Shown here: one piece after another, positions 36,037 to 46,780 of the stretch
Numbering within the stretch: the first letter of the stretch is position 1
Layout of the letters: the number at the start of each line of letters is the position of its first letter
Assembly: GCF_018294505.1 (NCBI RefSeq)
Contig: NC_057807.1
Span: forward strand, 266,444,192 to 266,508,191
Length of the DNA: 64,000 bases
Direction: 5' to 3'
Origin: Triticum aestivum
Taxonomy: Eukaryota > Streptophyta > Magnoliopsida > Poales > Poaceae
Notes under the pieces: model-generated
The model's input: the letters and a program-made list of their open reading frames with translations, nothing else
What the model was told of the DNA's origin: nothing
The model's database searches: none
Made by a program: the position numbers and the translations under genes

Positions 36037-36186
36037 CTGTGTCCCGATGGAAGCTGTCTTCGTGGGGTCCGTTGGGTGGACCTAGAATTTGACTATGTCG
36101 TCTGCGGGTTTGAATGAGGTGGACTTGGGTCACTTGTCGAGTATCATGCCGTCTCTGTCCACGGTGGCACGCAACGTTGTTAGTTC

Positions 36187-36628
36187 TTAGGCTGCTAGAG
36201 ATTCGGATAATGCTTCCAGGGCTAGTGCTGCGGTTTTGTTTTCGGCGCGAAGTGCGACATCCGGATCACTGGCTAGAGTGATGATTCCATTGGGTCCGGG
36301 CATTTTAAGCTTCATGTACCCGTAATGGGGTATAGCTTGAAAGCTTATGAACGTGTCCCGCCCTAAAATGGCGTGGTATCCGTTGCTGAAAGGAGCCACT
36401 TGGAATGTGATTTCTTCGGACCTTTAATTCTCCAGAGTGCCGAATACCATATCGAGTGTGATTTTTCCCGCACACCGTGCTTCCTGACTAGGGATGATTC
36501 CCCTGAAGGTTGTGCCGCTCTGCTCAATGCGGCTTTTATCAATTTCCATCTTGTTGAGTGTTTCTTCGTAGATCAAGTTTAATCCGCTTCCGCCGTCGAT
36601 GAGTACTTACCCGGGCATGTCTTCCTCA
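36187..36628 (-). pseudogene. Aspartic protease of Fatima-like element, truncated and interrupted
   Basis: It has VLIDGGSGLNLIYEETL (active-site D-G-G), NGYHAILGRDTFISFQAIPH (second retropepsin motif) and YMKLKMPGPNGIIT. In-frame stops lie just before the active site (MPG then TAA), after FGTLEN, and at the end of the ALEALSESLAA segment. Homology ends about ten residues upstream of the active site, where the element is broken against CACTA-derived sequence. Confidence 0.75.
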
Positions 36629-37569
36629 ATTTTAGTGGAACTGCACAAAATTGGATGGCCATTGTTGTTCCGCCTCATTGTCCTCTGCCACGTGGTTCTT
36701 CCTTCCTCGAGCTTGATTACTGAGAAGAAACAGACCACAGTGAGGATTTGTCAAACTTCATAGGTGCCTCACCCAAACTTGATGCCAAATGGATGATGCA
36801 TCACCACGATGACCTATCGATGCTCATGGTTGCGCCTCATGGTTGTGTCGGCTGGTGAAGCTGATCGATTTTCAATGAAAAACAAGTTGTCTTCCATCAG
36901 TGCTCTTTGCTTGTTACGCACAAAGATGATATCCTTCGTCAGTTCACCTTGGTTGCGTTGGAGATGCAGTCGTCTTTCACGTTAGTGCAATTTTATCACA
37001 CAATTGGCTATGAACCAAATGTTTCCTCGAAGAAGGATCGACGTTGGTACTAAGAGCATAAGTTTTGTATTGATTTCTAAGCCTTCTCACAACTTTGTCT
37101 CCAGCTCCCCTGTAATTTTATTTGTCCAGCTATTAACTTTGATTTAAAAAATGGTGTGGACTAAAAACCCGGATGGACGTAGTAGCCCTCCATTTTTATG
37201 TACTCCGCATATTAGATTTGACTGAAGTCAAACTTTGTAATACTCTCAAACCTTTCTGATAATTGAAATTAAAGTTCTTTATTTGTACACACTCTCACAC
37301 GTTTCCGATAATTTGGCGCATGTGTGGTTGTTCACTTAAGGGAGGGTAGTGTACCACACGTGAAGGACAGGAAGTGCGACCAGGACGCGTGGGCGTGGAT
37401 CGTTAGTTCATCAGAAGTAGTGCTAGTTTTCTTCACTATACATTAAATAAAGAGTTTCGTTTCGTACTTACACAATTTAAAACGATTGTTATGGAGAGAA
37501 TAAGAAAACCACTCCACTATATATTAGTCGTATACACACGAGAGTACTATATGGACGCAACTTCATTGA
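36629..37569 (+). other. Remnant of gene-like unit 0 in CACTA copy A
   Basis: It starts at the break with the Fatima-like element with attttagtggaactgcacaaa (ILVELHK if translated), the motif repeated in the next unit. It includes tctcacaactttgtc at about 37084, also found at the end of the B unit (about 54970), and ctttatttgtacacactctcac at 37280. It is probably the tail of an upstream tandem unit. Coding potential is not supported. Confidence 0.4.
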
Positions 37570-37571
37570 CT

Positions 37572-37697
37572 TAGTGCACCTGCCTTTGGGTTTATGACAG
37601 GTGGGCCCAAAATGTGGCTGGCTCACCTGTCATACAGCCAAAAGCAGATGCAGTGAAGGCACCGGAGCTCAGTCGTACTACATTAGTATATATATAA
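37572..37697 (+). promoter_or_regulatory. Promoter-like region with TATA box and inverted repeat
   Basis: TATATATAAG at 37688-37697 is followed 30-40 bp later by the start of a leader with two gctagggtttgc words (about 37720 and 37790). Upstream, ATGACAGGTG (37594-37603) and CACCTGTCAT (37624-37633) form a perfect 10-bp inverted repeat extending imperfectly to about 32 bp per arm, and enclose GTGGGCCC, a site-II-like promoter word. The promoter role is inferred from this arrangement. Confidence 0.45.
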
Positions 37698-38747
37698 GCG
37701 GGAGCCTCAACGCTTGTTCGCTAGGGTTTGCACTCTCCACACGCTCGCCGCAATACATATATGTTACACGCTCTAGGCTCAGCGTTCATTTGCTAGGGTT
37801 TGCTATATTCACAGTCTCTCACCCTCTCTTCACCAGATCTAAACAAGACTGCATTGGCCTCTTGTCTCTCTCTCCCCCCTCATAGCTGGTGAAGGAGGCG
37901 TCCGTATCTCGTCGCACCGGGAAGGGGAGGAGGTGCAGCGTTAACTCTATCGCCTTCGGTGAGGGAGGCAATCCACTATCGGCTGTGATGTTCTCTTTCA
38001 CCCAGCGCCTATGCGGGAGGGCCACCGACCACTTCTTCCTCGCTGCCGTATGTAGTGTGGGCAGATCCGGCCTCCCGCCACACGCCTTGCCACATCCCGA
38101 CGACCCTAAGGTATAAGTTTCTTTGAAACCGTCGTTGCTCTAGCTGCATGTGGATCTTTTTCGATCTGTAGTCGAATCTAGGTCTTGGTTCAAAGAGGAA
38201 AGAAAGGTGCGGTGGGGTGGAGCATGAATCTAGGACGTGGTTCAATGAGGAAAGGAGGGAGGAAAAGTAGTATAGACTGGCTATTCAGCCGCTTTGTTGG
38301 TCGAAAAGGGAAAAAGGGTGTAACCCAGTACACACATCTGTAAGGAACCGATCTCTTTGTTGAAAAGGGAAAGAAACTGGGGGGGTCGGGTAGTTTGTGC
38401 AGGACTAGATTTGCTGCCCTCACATAGGGAAAAAGTTCAAAGAGAACAAATATGGGACCAACACGGATATGCTGCTTGGCTACATACTCTGCATACCCAT
38501 TTATACGTGTGGACGCACATGGTGCTAGCATGTCCCATACAGCTATTTTGCTGTTGTTAATCTAAGAATGCCGCTGGAAAATTGAAGCAATGCCACTATT
38601 AAAAGTAAATTACATTTTTTAACGAATGTTGTTTCAAGAGAGTGTCTCTGTTAATATGAATCAATGTAACCATTTTACAAATGCTACTATCCTACTTTGT
38701 TTCCCATCCAAGATAAGTTAGATGCTTCTTTCTGTCACTGTTTTTTT

Positions 38748-39663
38748 CATCCTCCTTTATCGGCAAGTAATTGTTTCCTTTTTTGCCTCTGTTAAAACAG
38801 GGGTATCGATTCAACTTGTTGCTATTGCGACATTTTGCTTCGCTACTCGAAACACTTATGTTTTAAGAGTGTTTTGTGAAGTTTACTGGAATGTCACACC
38901 GGTGACTTTGCTTAATTTTGGTGGAACTGCACAAAAGGAGATCGAGATTTGTTTCTAGTGTTCCTGGCGAGTTGTTTCAAATCTTGGTCTCAACCACATG
39001 ATGTGCAGTGTGCTTTGAGATGTTGTGCTACTTGTTTTGGTACTGTTTTAAATAAATGTTGAATTGAAGCTATTGTATTGCTGTCTTTTCCCGTTAGTGA
39101 ACAAAAATGGGACCAACCCAGACATGATGCTTGTTGCTTTGTTACAACAAATTCAGCATCACCCCCTTTATAAGCCAGTAATTGATGCCGCTCTAAGAAT
39201 AAACTACTGCAACACTTGTTAGGGATTGGCGGGATTACCATTTTTGTGGCCGCATGTTTCATCCTCCTTTACTAGCCAGTAATTGATTCCTTTTTTGCCT
39301 CTGTTTAAACAGGGATATCTATTCAACTTGTTGCTATTGCGACATTTTGCTTCGCTACGCGAAACACTTTGCTTGATTTCAGTGCAACTGCACAAAACGA
39401 GATTGGATTTCCTATTCATGTTAGCAGATTCGTATTTTATCCTGGTGTTCTCATGAAAGGTGAGTACAGGCCTTCATCCACATGATTGTGCAGTGTGCTT
39501 TGAGATGTTGTGCTACTTGTATTGGTACTATTTTAAATAAATGTTGAATTGAAGCTATTGTATTGCTGTCTTTTCCCATTAAGTAGTGAACAAAAATGGG
39601 ACCAACCCAGACATGATGCTTGTTGCTTTGTTACAACAAACTCTGCATCACCCCCTTTATAAG
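38748..39663. repeat. Tandem duplication of ~0.5 kb
   Basis: Unit 1 (38748-39175) and unit 2 (39259-39663) share catcctccttta, the cag/ggtatc acceptor, cttgttgctattgcgaca, ttgaattgaagctattgta, and ccaacccagacatgatgc. The period is about 511 bp. Confidence 0.85.
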
Positions 39664-39810
39664 TAGATGGAAGCACATATTGTTGTTGCGCCCACTCTCC
39701 CCGGAACTGTTTATGCTTTTCGTTAATCTAATGCCGCTGGTAAAATTAAGCAATGCCACTCTCAGAATTAATTAACTACTGAATCTTAGTTCAAAACTGC
39801 AACACTTGTT

Positions 39811-39992
39811 AGGAATGGTACTATCCTGCTTTGTAGTTCTTTCTACATGTTTAACTAAGGTATTGTTAAGATAATGTCTCTTTAAAAATGAATCAGTTGC
39901 ATTGTTTTAGGAATGGTACTTTTCTACTTTGTCGTTCTTTATACATGTTGAAACAAGGCATTGTTAAGATAATGTCTCAGTCAATATGAATG
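39811..39992. repeat. Tandem duplication of ~98 bp
   Basis: Two copies of aggaatggtact...ctttgt...gttcttt...tacatgtt...aaggyattgttaagataatgtct, starting at 39811 and 39909. A diverged related segment lies at about 38620-38695. Confidence 0.75.
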
Positions 39993-40420
39993 AATCACAC
40001 TGATGGAGAATTGCTACGCTCCTGCTTTGTTTCCCATTAAGACAAGTCATCAACCGTTATTTCTCAGTAATCGTTTCCCTTATACCTATTGTTGCTTACA
40101 GGGATATCAAAATTAAAGCTCGATTTTATTCCGACTTCGATTTTAGTTGAACTGCACAAAAGGAGCCAATGTGTCCAAGGCAAACTACTGCGTTACTGGG
40201 TCCAGTTGGTCGTTCCACTTTGCAGAAAGAAGCAGTCACTGGTTGCGGTACATTACAAAAGGAATGACCGAGAAGCTTTACAGAGTATTATTAGACACCG
40301 GTGACATGACTAGTCTGCAGAGACCATTAGCAATTTAACAACACGTGGAGTGCCCTGGGCAAAAAGTGCCCAAACAAGTACTAGAAGCTACGACGGGACA
40401 CAATCATAGGCATTACATAT

Positions 40421-40552
40421 TTTGAATGGGAAAAGCTTGTCAAAGTTTAATCATTGATGTTAGCAAGAAGACGTTAGTTTAATATATTGGAATTGGAAAA
40501 CCTTGTCAAAATTTGCTCATTGATGTTAGCCAGAAGACATACATTTGATATT
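40421..40552. repeat. Tandem duplication of ~66 bp
   Basis: Two adjacent copies share gaaaa(g/c)cttgtcaaa, tcattgatgttagc and agaagac. Confidence 0.75.
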
Positions 40553-40954
40553 TTTGAGTGAGAGGCCCTTGCTGTGAGCAGCGTCGAGTGTTTTTTCCTA
40601 TTCCTGTGTTTAGTTTAGAAGTAAATAGTTACTCTGCTGAGATATTCCTGTGTTAAGAGTTTGTTCTGAATATTGTCTATGTAATGCCAGGCCTTGTGTT
40701 TGATTGCAAAGTTGAGCTTGGAAAGTTGTGGCATGCGGCATCACGAGCTGTTCACCATGCCTCCTGAGAATAATGCTTCATATTGTTTTGCATGTCGATC
40801 TAATGCCAGTGATTTGCTTGTTAAGAATAGCATCCTCTTATGTTGTTTCTGTGCGTAAGAAGTTCATCGTCTGATGTTTCATTCATAGCCTATACGACAT
40901 GTCGAGTAGGTTAGACGTGAAACCATATGATCTTACGACCAACTCATGATATTA

Positions 40955-41362
40955 GGCCGTGATTGGATCGTCGTTTTCCAACCAAAACCGCTTGTAAAAC
41001 TGACGCTTGTAAATTAAAGTAGATGGTCTCGGGCGAAGGCGCTTGGTTGGTCGATTTCGACTAGTAAAATATCGGAAGAACTTCACACATGATAAAAACG
41101 CTGAATGACACTCGGACGATTGCTAATCCAGCCGTTAGCTGCTGTTTCAACCTTGCCCATGGATGGCATGATATGCACATCGTGCATGTATCGTCTGGTA
41201 ATGTCGTCCATATAGCAATGCTCGTAAAATACACACTAGTCTCTCAAATTACATGCGTAACCCGCCGGTTTTACTTACAGACCTTGGGCCTTCCGATGAC
41301 GAGTAAATTACACTTGTATGTTAATACAGGTTTGAAATAAACCAGAGCTCCCAAGCGCGGCC
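40955..41362. mobile_element. Tourist/Harbinger-like MITE, TSD tta
   Basis: The left end is GGCCGTGATTGG and the right end is, inverted, GGCCGCGCTTGG (10 of 12 identical). TTA is duplicated at 40952-40954 and 41363-41365. The length is 408 bp with no ORF. Confidence 0.75.
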
Positions 41363-42454
41363 TTACCGTTTCATGTCGTCTCAGTTTCTCGAAGGTGCTC
41401 ATAGGTGTCTGATGATCCTGGCTTCCTGAATGAGTAGCGGGCGCTGTATCAGACCCCCGTAGGGCCAGCGAGGCCCTCTCCATTGTCCTTCGACTTGTTG
41501 CGCTCGACGTGGCGCCGAGCATTGTTAACATGGTCAACGAACATGAGGATTCAGGAGATGACTTTATTTTGACTGGATGACACTAGGGACCCACTAGAAC
41601 CATAGTTGTACGTATGCAAGTGCCTCCTTATTATGTACAACTATATATTTTTTTGCTTTCTCCTGGTTTCCTAACATCACGGTCCCACCCATTGTCAACC
41701 TATGTAGTCAATATAAACGAGAGAATTGCACAAGGTGCGGCCGACAGCTGGGACCAAGCAGCTCGAGCAGTATTTGTGTTTTTGAGGCGTGAGCACTCCA
41801 GAGTTTTTCTTGGCGATGATTTCGTTGTTGTTCATAGGAGAGCAGGGTATTAACTGGGCGGGCTGTGGCCCGTCTAGCCCAGGCCAGATATCCAGCCCAG
41901 ATACTACTTTTTTCAAGATGAAAATGGCTAGCCCAGCTATACGTCTTTTTGAGGAATACCCAGGCAAGGTCAACTTGTTATTCTCTGCCCCGCTGGGCTG
42001 CAAATCTTTCCTAGGAGGGATGCATTATGCTTAACAGGAAAATGGGCTTTAAAAATAATAAATGGGATGTAATTATAAAAACTGGGCAGTAACTATAAAA
42101 AAATGCACCAAACACGAAATTAGTTTATAAAATATTATTTATGGATTTTGAAAATCTTAAATTTTCATTGTTGTGCGCGCAATGTTCGTTGGATTTTTAC
42201 GTAATACAAATTTATATTTAATCTGACTAGAAATTTCGGGATAAAAATATTTCGGATCCCATCAAAATGTGGGAAATTTTATTGAATTCTGTCTTCAACG
42301 GCTGGTTGAAATTATTAATCGTTGTCCTAGCTAGAAAATGGGTTGTACTTCTAACAAACTGTAAATGGGCTGTTGTAAATTCCATTAGAATTCAAAAATG
42401 GGTTGTACATTCTTACAAAACGCAAACGGGCTATAAGTTCTATGCCACACACTT

Positions 42455-44020
42455 GTGGGCCTACTAAGTGACGCGTCCCCGAAAAAAATAAGTTGACGCG
42501 TATGCAAGGCTTTGTCAACTTATTATAGTCAACACACGGTTCTAGCAGCAGTGGCCGTTGGATGTCTATCCAACGGATGTCGTGCTTCTTCTTCAATCTC
42601 GGATATTCTTAGCTTCGGCCGCCCAAAAAATGATTCCTCCCCCTGACATCCGGGGCGCACCGTTTCGGAGGCTGACATGTGGGCCTACTAAGTTGGAGCG
42701 TACCAAGGGCTTTGTCAACTTAGTCAGTATAAACGATTCTAGCTTCAGTGACCGTACGATGTCCATCCAACGGCCGTAGTGCATCTTTAACCTCCGGTCT
42801 TCTTGGTCCAGCCGCCCAAAGCAGCATCGGTCGTGCCGCTTTCTCCTGCCTCCCGTGGCCAGCTGTGCTGCCGCGGAGGCCTCACCGCCCCCATACTACT
42901 CCCACCGCTGGCCAGGCCATCCCTCCACTCACCCACACCCCCTGTTATTCTGCGGCGACGGCAGCCTCACACCGCAGCCAAACCAGTGAACCCTCGTACT
43001 CCTCTCCGTGTGGGCTTCCACTGCTGTGCCTAACCCAGCTCCGCGTCGTCCCCTTCCTAGGCATCGCCGTCGTCCACCGCCCTGGTGCTCTCGGCACAGC
43101 GTGGTCAACGTGGTCAACTACCGACTTCGATCGGAAGAGTACTGTACGTGGACAGGCTGACAGCTGGGTCCACGGCGGCCGCAAGGAAGTGCCTCCTTAT
43201 TACGCGCAAAATAATTATTCCTCCACCTGACAGCAGGGACCCACCGGACGGGCCACCTTATTTCGCGAAAAAAAGGTTTCCCCCCTGACTGCTGGGACCC
43301 ACCAGACGGGCCACCATATTTTGCGAAAAAAAACGTTCCCCCCGCTGTCAGCTCGGACCCACCGGAAGTGCCTCTTTATTACGCACAAAAAAATGAATAC
43401 TCCCCCTGCTAGCTGGGACTCACCTTGGTGGGAGGCTGACTTGTGGGCCTACTAAGTTGATGGGGACGGAGGGCTTTGTCAACTTAGTCAATATGAACGA
43501 TTCTAGTTCCAGTGACCGTATGATGTCCATCCAACAGCCGTAGTGCTTCTTCAACCTCTGGTCTTCTTGCTCCAGCCGCCCAAAGCAGCGTCGGTCGTGC
43601 CACCTGCTCCTGCCTCCCGTGGCCGGCTGTGCTGCCGTGGAGGCCTCACCGCCCCCTACTATTCCCACAGATGGCCAGGCCCTGCGGCGACGGCAGCCTC
43701 ACACCGCAGCCGAACGAGTGAATACTCATACTCCTCTCTGCGTGGGCATCCACTGCCGCGTCTTCACCAGCTACACGTTGTCCCCTTCCTAGGCCTCGCC
43801 GTCGTCCACCGCCCTGGTGCTCTCGGCTCGACGTGGTCAACGTGGTCAAGGAACGACTTCCATCGGACGTGGACTGTACATCGAGAGGCTGACAGCTGGG
43901 TCCATGGCCGCAGCAAGGAAGTGCCGCCTTATTACACAGAAAATAATGATTCCTCCACCTGATAGCAGGGACCCACCGGACGGGCCACCGTATTTCGCGG
44001 AAAAAACATTTCCCTCCTGA
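42455..44020. repeat. Three tandem units of ~0.6-0.8 kb within subterminal region
   Basis: Units begin at about 42455 (short), 42671 and 43443. Each starts gtgggcctactaagt and continues ggctttgtcaactta, a tatccaac segment, and cagccgcccaaa. The second and third also share a GC-rich block (ctgtgctgccg, ggaggcctcaccgcccc) and aagtgcc(t/g)ccttatta. Confidence 0.8.
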
Positions 44021-44552
44021 CTGCTGGGACCCACCAGCTACACCTTCGCACGCAAGGAAGTGCGTCCGGGCAAAAAATCGCCCCCTGACTGCCGGGACCC
44101 ACCAGCTACATCTTCGCACACAAGGAAGTGCGTCCGGGCAAGAAAAAAACAATTCGCCCCCCTGACTACTGGGACCCACCAGCTACATCTTCGCACGCAG
44201 GGAAGTGCCTGACAGTCGGGACCCACCTGGTCGAAGCGTACGTAGCGTTGTCTTCTGGTCGCGAACGTGTACGTACATACTGGTCGATGTAGAGGCGTGC
44301 ACGTGTCGTAGTAGAGGCGCACACGTAGCATGTACACGTACGTACAGCGGCGAGGGTGCAAGAAAGAAAATACGGCCACGTACGTACATACGGGCAGGGT
44401 TTCAAACGCCTATCGCGCATACATACATGGCTGGGTCGGAACGAAGAAACAGCGTCGTCGTCGTGTTCATGGGGAGCCAACCGGCTGGGTCGGAACGGAA
44501 TGCATGGTCATGTTCATCGGGAGGGCTTGGACGGAACAGGCCATGGAAACTA

Positions 44553-44870
44553 GGCCTGGCGTACCACACAACGGAGGAAACGGCCTTGTGTTCGACCGGC
44601 CACGTTCGAAACGGGATCCTATTGATCGGGAGGGGCCTGGCGTACCGCACAACAGAGGAAACGGACCTTCTACGGTCGAAACGGGGGTCCTGTTGATCGC
44701 GAGGGGTGTGGCATACCGCAAAACGGACGAAACAGACCTCCTACGGTCAAAACGGGGGTCTTGTTGATCGGGAGGGGTGTGGCGTACCGCAAAACGGACA
44801 AAACGGACCTCCTACAGTCGAAACGGGGGTCCTGTTCATCGGGAGGGGTGTGGCGTACCGCAAAACGGGA
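44553..44870. repeat. ~70 bp tandem array, about 4.5 copies
   Basis: The unit reads tggcgtaccgcaaaacgga, then aaacggacctcctac, gtcgaaacgggggtcctgtt and gatcgggagggg; copies differ by a few substitutions and by length. Confidence 0.85.
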
Positions 44871-44879
44871 CTCCACGGG

Positions 44880-45345
44880 ATACTGTTCATCTCCACCATC
44901 GACCTCCTCCAGCCTCCACGGGCTCATGTTCATCCAGCCTCCACCACGCGCTACTCCACCGGTTACTATTCAACCACCCCTCCATGGGCACCCCCTCCAT
45001 CGTCTACTGTTCATCCAGCCCTCCACACCACGGGGTCCTGTTCAACCACCCCTCCACGGCCACCCCTCCACCGTCTACTGTTCATCCAACCCTCCACACC
45101 ACGGGGTCCTGTTCATCCAGAGGCAACGCCACCACTAACTATTCATCCAACCCCCCCCCCCCCCGCAATGCTCATTGTTCATCCAATCGACCAGCTTCAG
45201 TTAGCAGCAGTAGCGAAGGAATCGCTCCATCGGGTTCAGTTAACAGCCATCGATCGATCGCTCGGGTTCAGTAACGCGTAGCCTGCAGTGCAATCGCTCG
45301 GGTTCAGTTAGAGCCCAACGCCTCGCTCGGGTTCAGTTAGAGCCA
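44880..45345. repeat. tgttcatcca / cgctcgggttcagtta repeat arrays
   Basis: At 44880-45140 blocks of tactgttcatccaaccctcc and caccacggggtcctgttc alternate. A C14 run lies at about 45151-45164. At 45190-45345 there are four or five copies of tcgctcgggttcagtta. Confidence 0.8.
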
Positions 45346-45669
45346 ATGCCTCGCACACACGCGCGTACCTGTATGAGAGAAACACGCATCGCTCGGCCAC
45401 CGACCTACCACCGTAACCGACAACTCCCCGAAATTTTCCTCCCCCTCACTTCTACCACTGTTTTTTCCGTCATGGACGGCCCAAAGAATGTCATGCAGCT
45501 GCGTCTCCGGCCCGCCCAGGACAAAAAGCCCATTTTCTGTCATGATTTTTTGTCATAGAAGTAGGAGCTCACCACATCTATGATGATACCGGGTTTTGTC
45601 ACAATTATCGTCATAGAAGTGTCATATGTATGACAGAAAAAAATTCGTTTGGCCCAAAATGTCACGGAT

Positions 45670-45687
45670 GTGTCTTTTTTTGTAGTG
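45670..45687 (-). repeat. CACTA right terminal inverted repeat
   Basis: gtgtctttttttgtagtg, the inverted partner of 9059-9076. The next 3 bp, tgt (45688-45690), are the expected TSD and begin the sequence of copy B. Confidence 0.85.
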
Positions 45688-46594
45688 TGTTGCACCAGAA
45701 AGTATGCATCTGAATGCTCCAGGGACTTCCGCAGTCCTTTCGCTTCTTGTCGTAGCACAACTGATCGATGTCTTTCAGCTTGCAGTTGAGACTCAAGAAA
45801 CCGAACTAATTCAGACATTGAGTTTGAATAGCTTGTGCAAGCAGTAGTGGCCAGTAACTCGAACACTAAACCAAGACAGGACTTTGGGGTTGTCTCACTG
45901 TTTTGAAGATAGTCTTCCTTAGCTGTTTTATCAGCTTTTTTGGAGACCAACAAGGATGTCTCACTATCCTGAACCTTATCTGCATTACTTCCTTTACCAT
46001 TTCTTAATAAGGCACTCTTCCCCAATATTCTGTCAGCATTCTAAAAGAATAAACAAGCAGACACATAACAAATCTAGCATGTACTAGTATATGAAACTCA
46101 TTTCGGTGAACCAGTTCATTAGTAAGGTGGACAAGATTAAACTACCAATTCTTCTATTGCCAAGTACTAGTACATAATAAAAGCATCAAACAAACATATA
46201 TCTATGTCCTATGGTCACTGCATTGTCTTGCCAAATCAAAATAGAGACACGGTTCAAATCATATTAGTTCAAGACAAAGCAGCAATGAAAGAATACAAAG
46301 CGTGGGAAACTACACGGCACAACAAGATTTCAGATGAGTACCACGGGTCTACATGTACAACAACACTATTGGCTCTGTTGTGATGCTAGTAATGTGCATG
46401 ATATGAGAAGTCAATTGTATACACAATTGAAATTGAAATCAACAGAGCTATTGATAAGAGCAAACCTATTAAAGAAACATGTGTGAACATACCTACTGTG
46501 CCATTGGAGTTTCGATTGGATCCTTCAATTTAAAAATAAGTTTGTATGAGTAAATATAGTGATACAAGAGCAAAGCAGTATGCACGTTAGCAAT

Positions 46595-46780
46595 CATAGT
46601 TAAAAAAAGGCGCGCCTAAGCGAGTGCTTAAGCGCGCCTAGGCTCTAGGTGTTGGCAAAATGCATTGCGCATAACTATGCTTAATCTGTGCATAACTGCG
46701 CATAAGCATGCACTTTGGTCAGTAAAGGGCAAGGTGGTGGCAAAACGCACAATTAACGCCTAGCGCTTTTTTGAACTATG
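46595..46780. mobile_element. hAT-like MITE, ~8 bp TSD
   Basis: The ends are CATAGTTAAAAAAAGGCGC and, inverted, CATAGTTCAAAAAAGCGC, flanked by ttagcaat (46587-46594) and atagcaat (46781-46788). Copy A has the uninterrupted site (about 11585-11594, tattgcaat). The 186-bp interior is rich in gcgcctaagc-type words. Confidence 0.7.

Larger units (their letters stand above)
28407..36628 (-). mobile_element. Fatima-like Gypsy element, 5'-truncated
   Basis: A minus-strand element with its 3' LTR at the left (28407-28877), an antisense gene (29219-31990), the integrase C-terminus (33001-32798), integrase and RNase H (34833-33070), RT (36036-34918) and protease (about 36628-36187). Gag and the 5' LTR are missing: homology stops upstream of the protease at about 36628, where CACTA gene-like sequence resumes. 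Copy A also lacks the counterpart of B 52296-54790, so one deletion removed the element's 5' half together with CACTA flank. Several stops and frameshifts interrupt pol. Confidence 0.85.
37700..40340 (+). other. Gene-like transcription unit in CACTA copy A (possible captured gene or ncRNA)
   Basis: Downstream of the TATA box, a GC-rich first exon-like block (about 37870-38110) ends in cctaag with a GTATAAG donor at 38111. AT-rich intron-like DNA follows, with several polypyrimidine-CAG acceptors: 38800 (gttaaaacag), 39312 (gtttaaacag) and 40101 (gttgcttacag), each followed by GG(G/A)TATC. After each acceptor the word gaactgcacaaa(a) recurs. The last block (40102-40340) is open for about 67 codons (ILVELHKRSQCVQG...). 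The first block's reading frame is not conserved with copy B, arguing against a protein-coding first exon. I do not recognise a known protein; a captured, partly duplicated host gene fragment or a non-coding transcript are both possible. Confidence 0.4.
41530..45669. repeat. CACTA right subterminal repeat region
   Basis: About 4 kb without a supported gene, built from families of short repeats: gggacccacc (about ten copies between 41584 and 44225), aaatgggct/gttgtac words (42020-42440), and the arrays listed separately. ORFs here (for example 42748-43230, 43543-43962, 44706-45281) are translations of the repeats. Long repeat-rich subterminal arms are usual for large CACTA elements. Confidence 0.75.
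9059..45687. mobile_element. CACTA (En/Spm-type) composite, Jorge-like, with nested insertions
   Basis: The left end (9059-9076) reads CACTACAAAAAAATACAC and the right end (45670-45687) is its inverted partner ending in TTTTTTTGTAGTG. Both ends have subterminal TCATAGAAGTG-like motifs and GGCCCA-rich arrays. Without the LARD and the Fatima-like insertion the element would be about 16.7 kb. It carries a tnpA-like gene on the minus strand and a gene-like unit on the plus strand, but no TNP2 (tnpD) transposase domain, so it is non-autonomous. The 3-bp flanks differ (aaa left, tgt right), and the sequence right of 45687 is the interior of a second copy of the same element. The left and right ends therefore probably come from two different insertions (see findings). 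The family name is from memory. Confidence 0.7.

Noticed and set aside
44706..45281. 191-codon plus-strand ORF
   Set aside because: It is a translation of the ~70 bp and tgttcatcca tandem arrays in the CACTA subterminal region.
9059..45687. A single intact CACTA insertion bounded by matching TIRs
   Set aside because: The flanking 3-bp sequences (aaa and tgt) do not match, and the right flank is the interior of a second copy of the same element.
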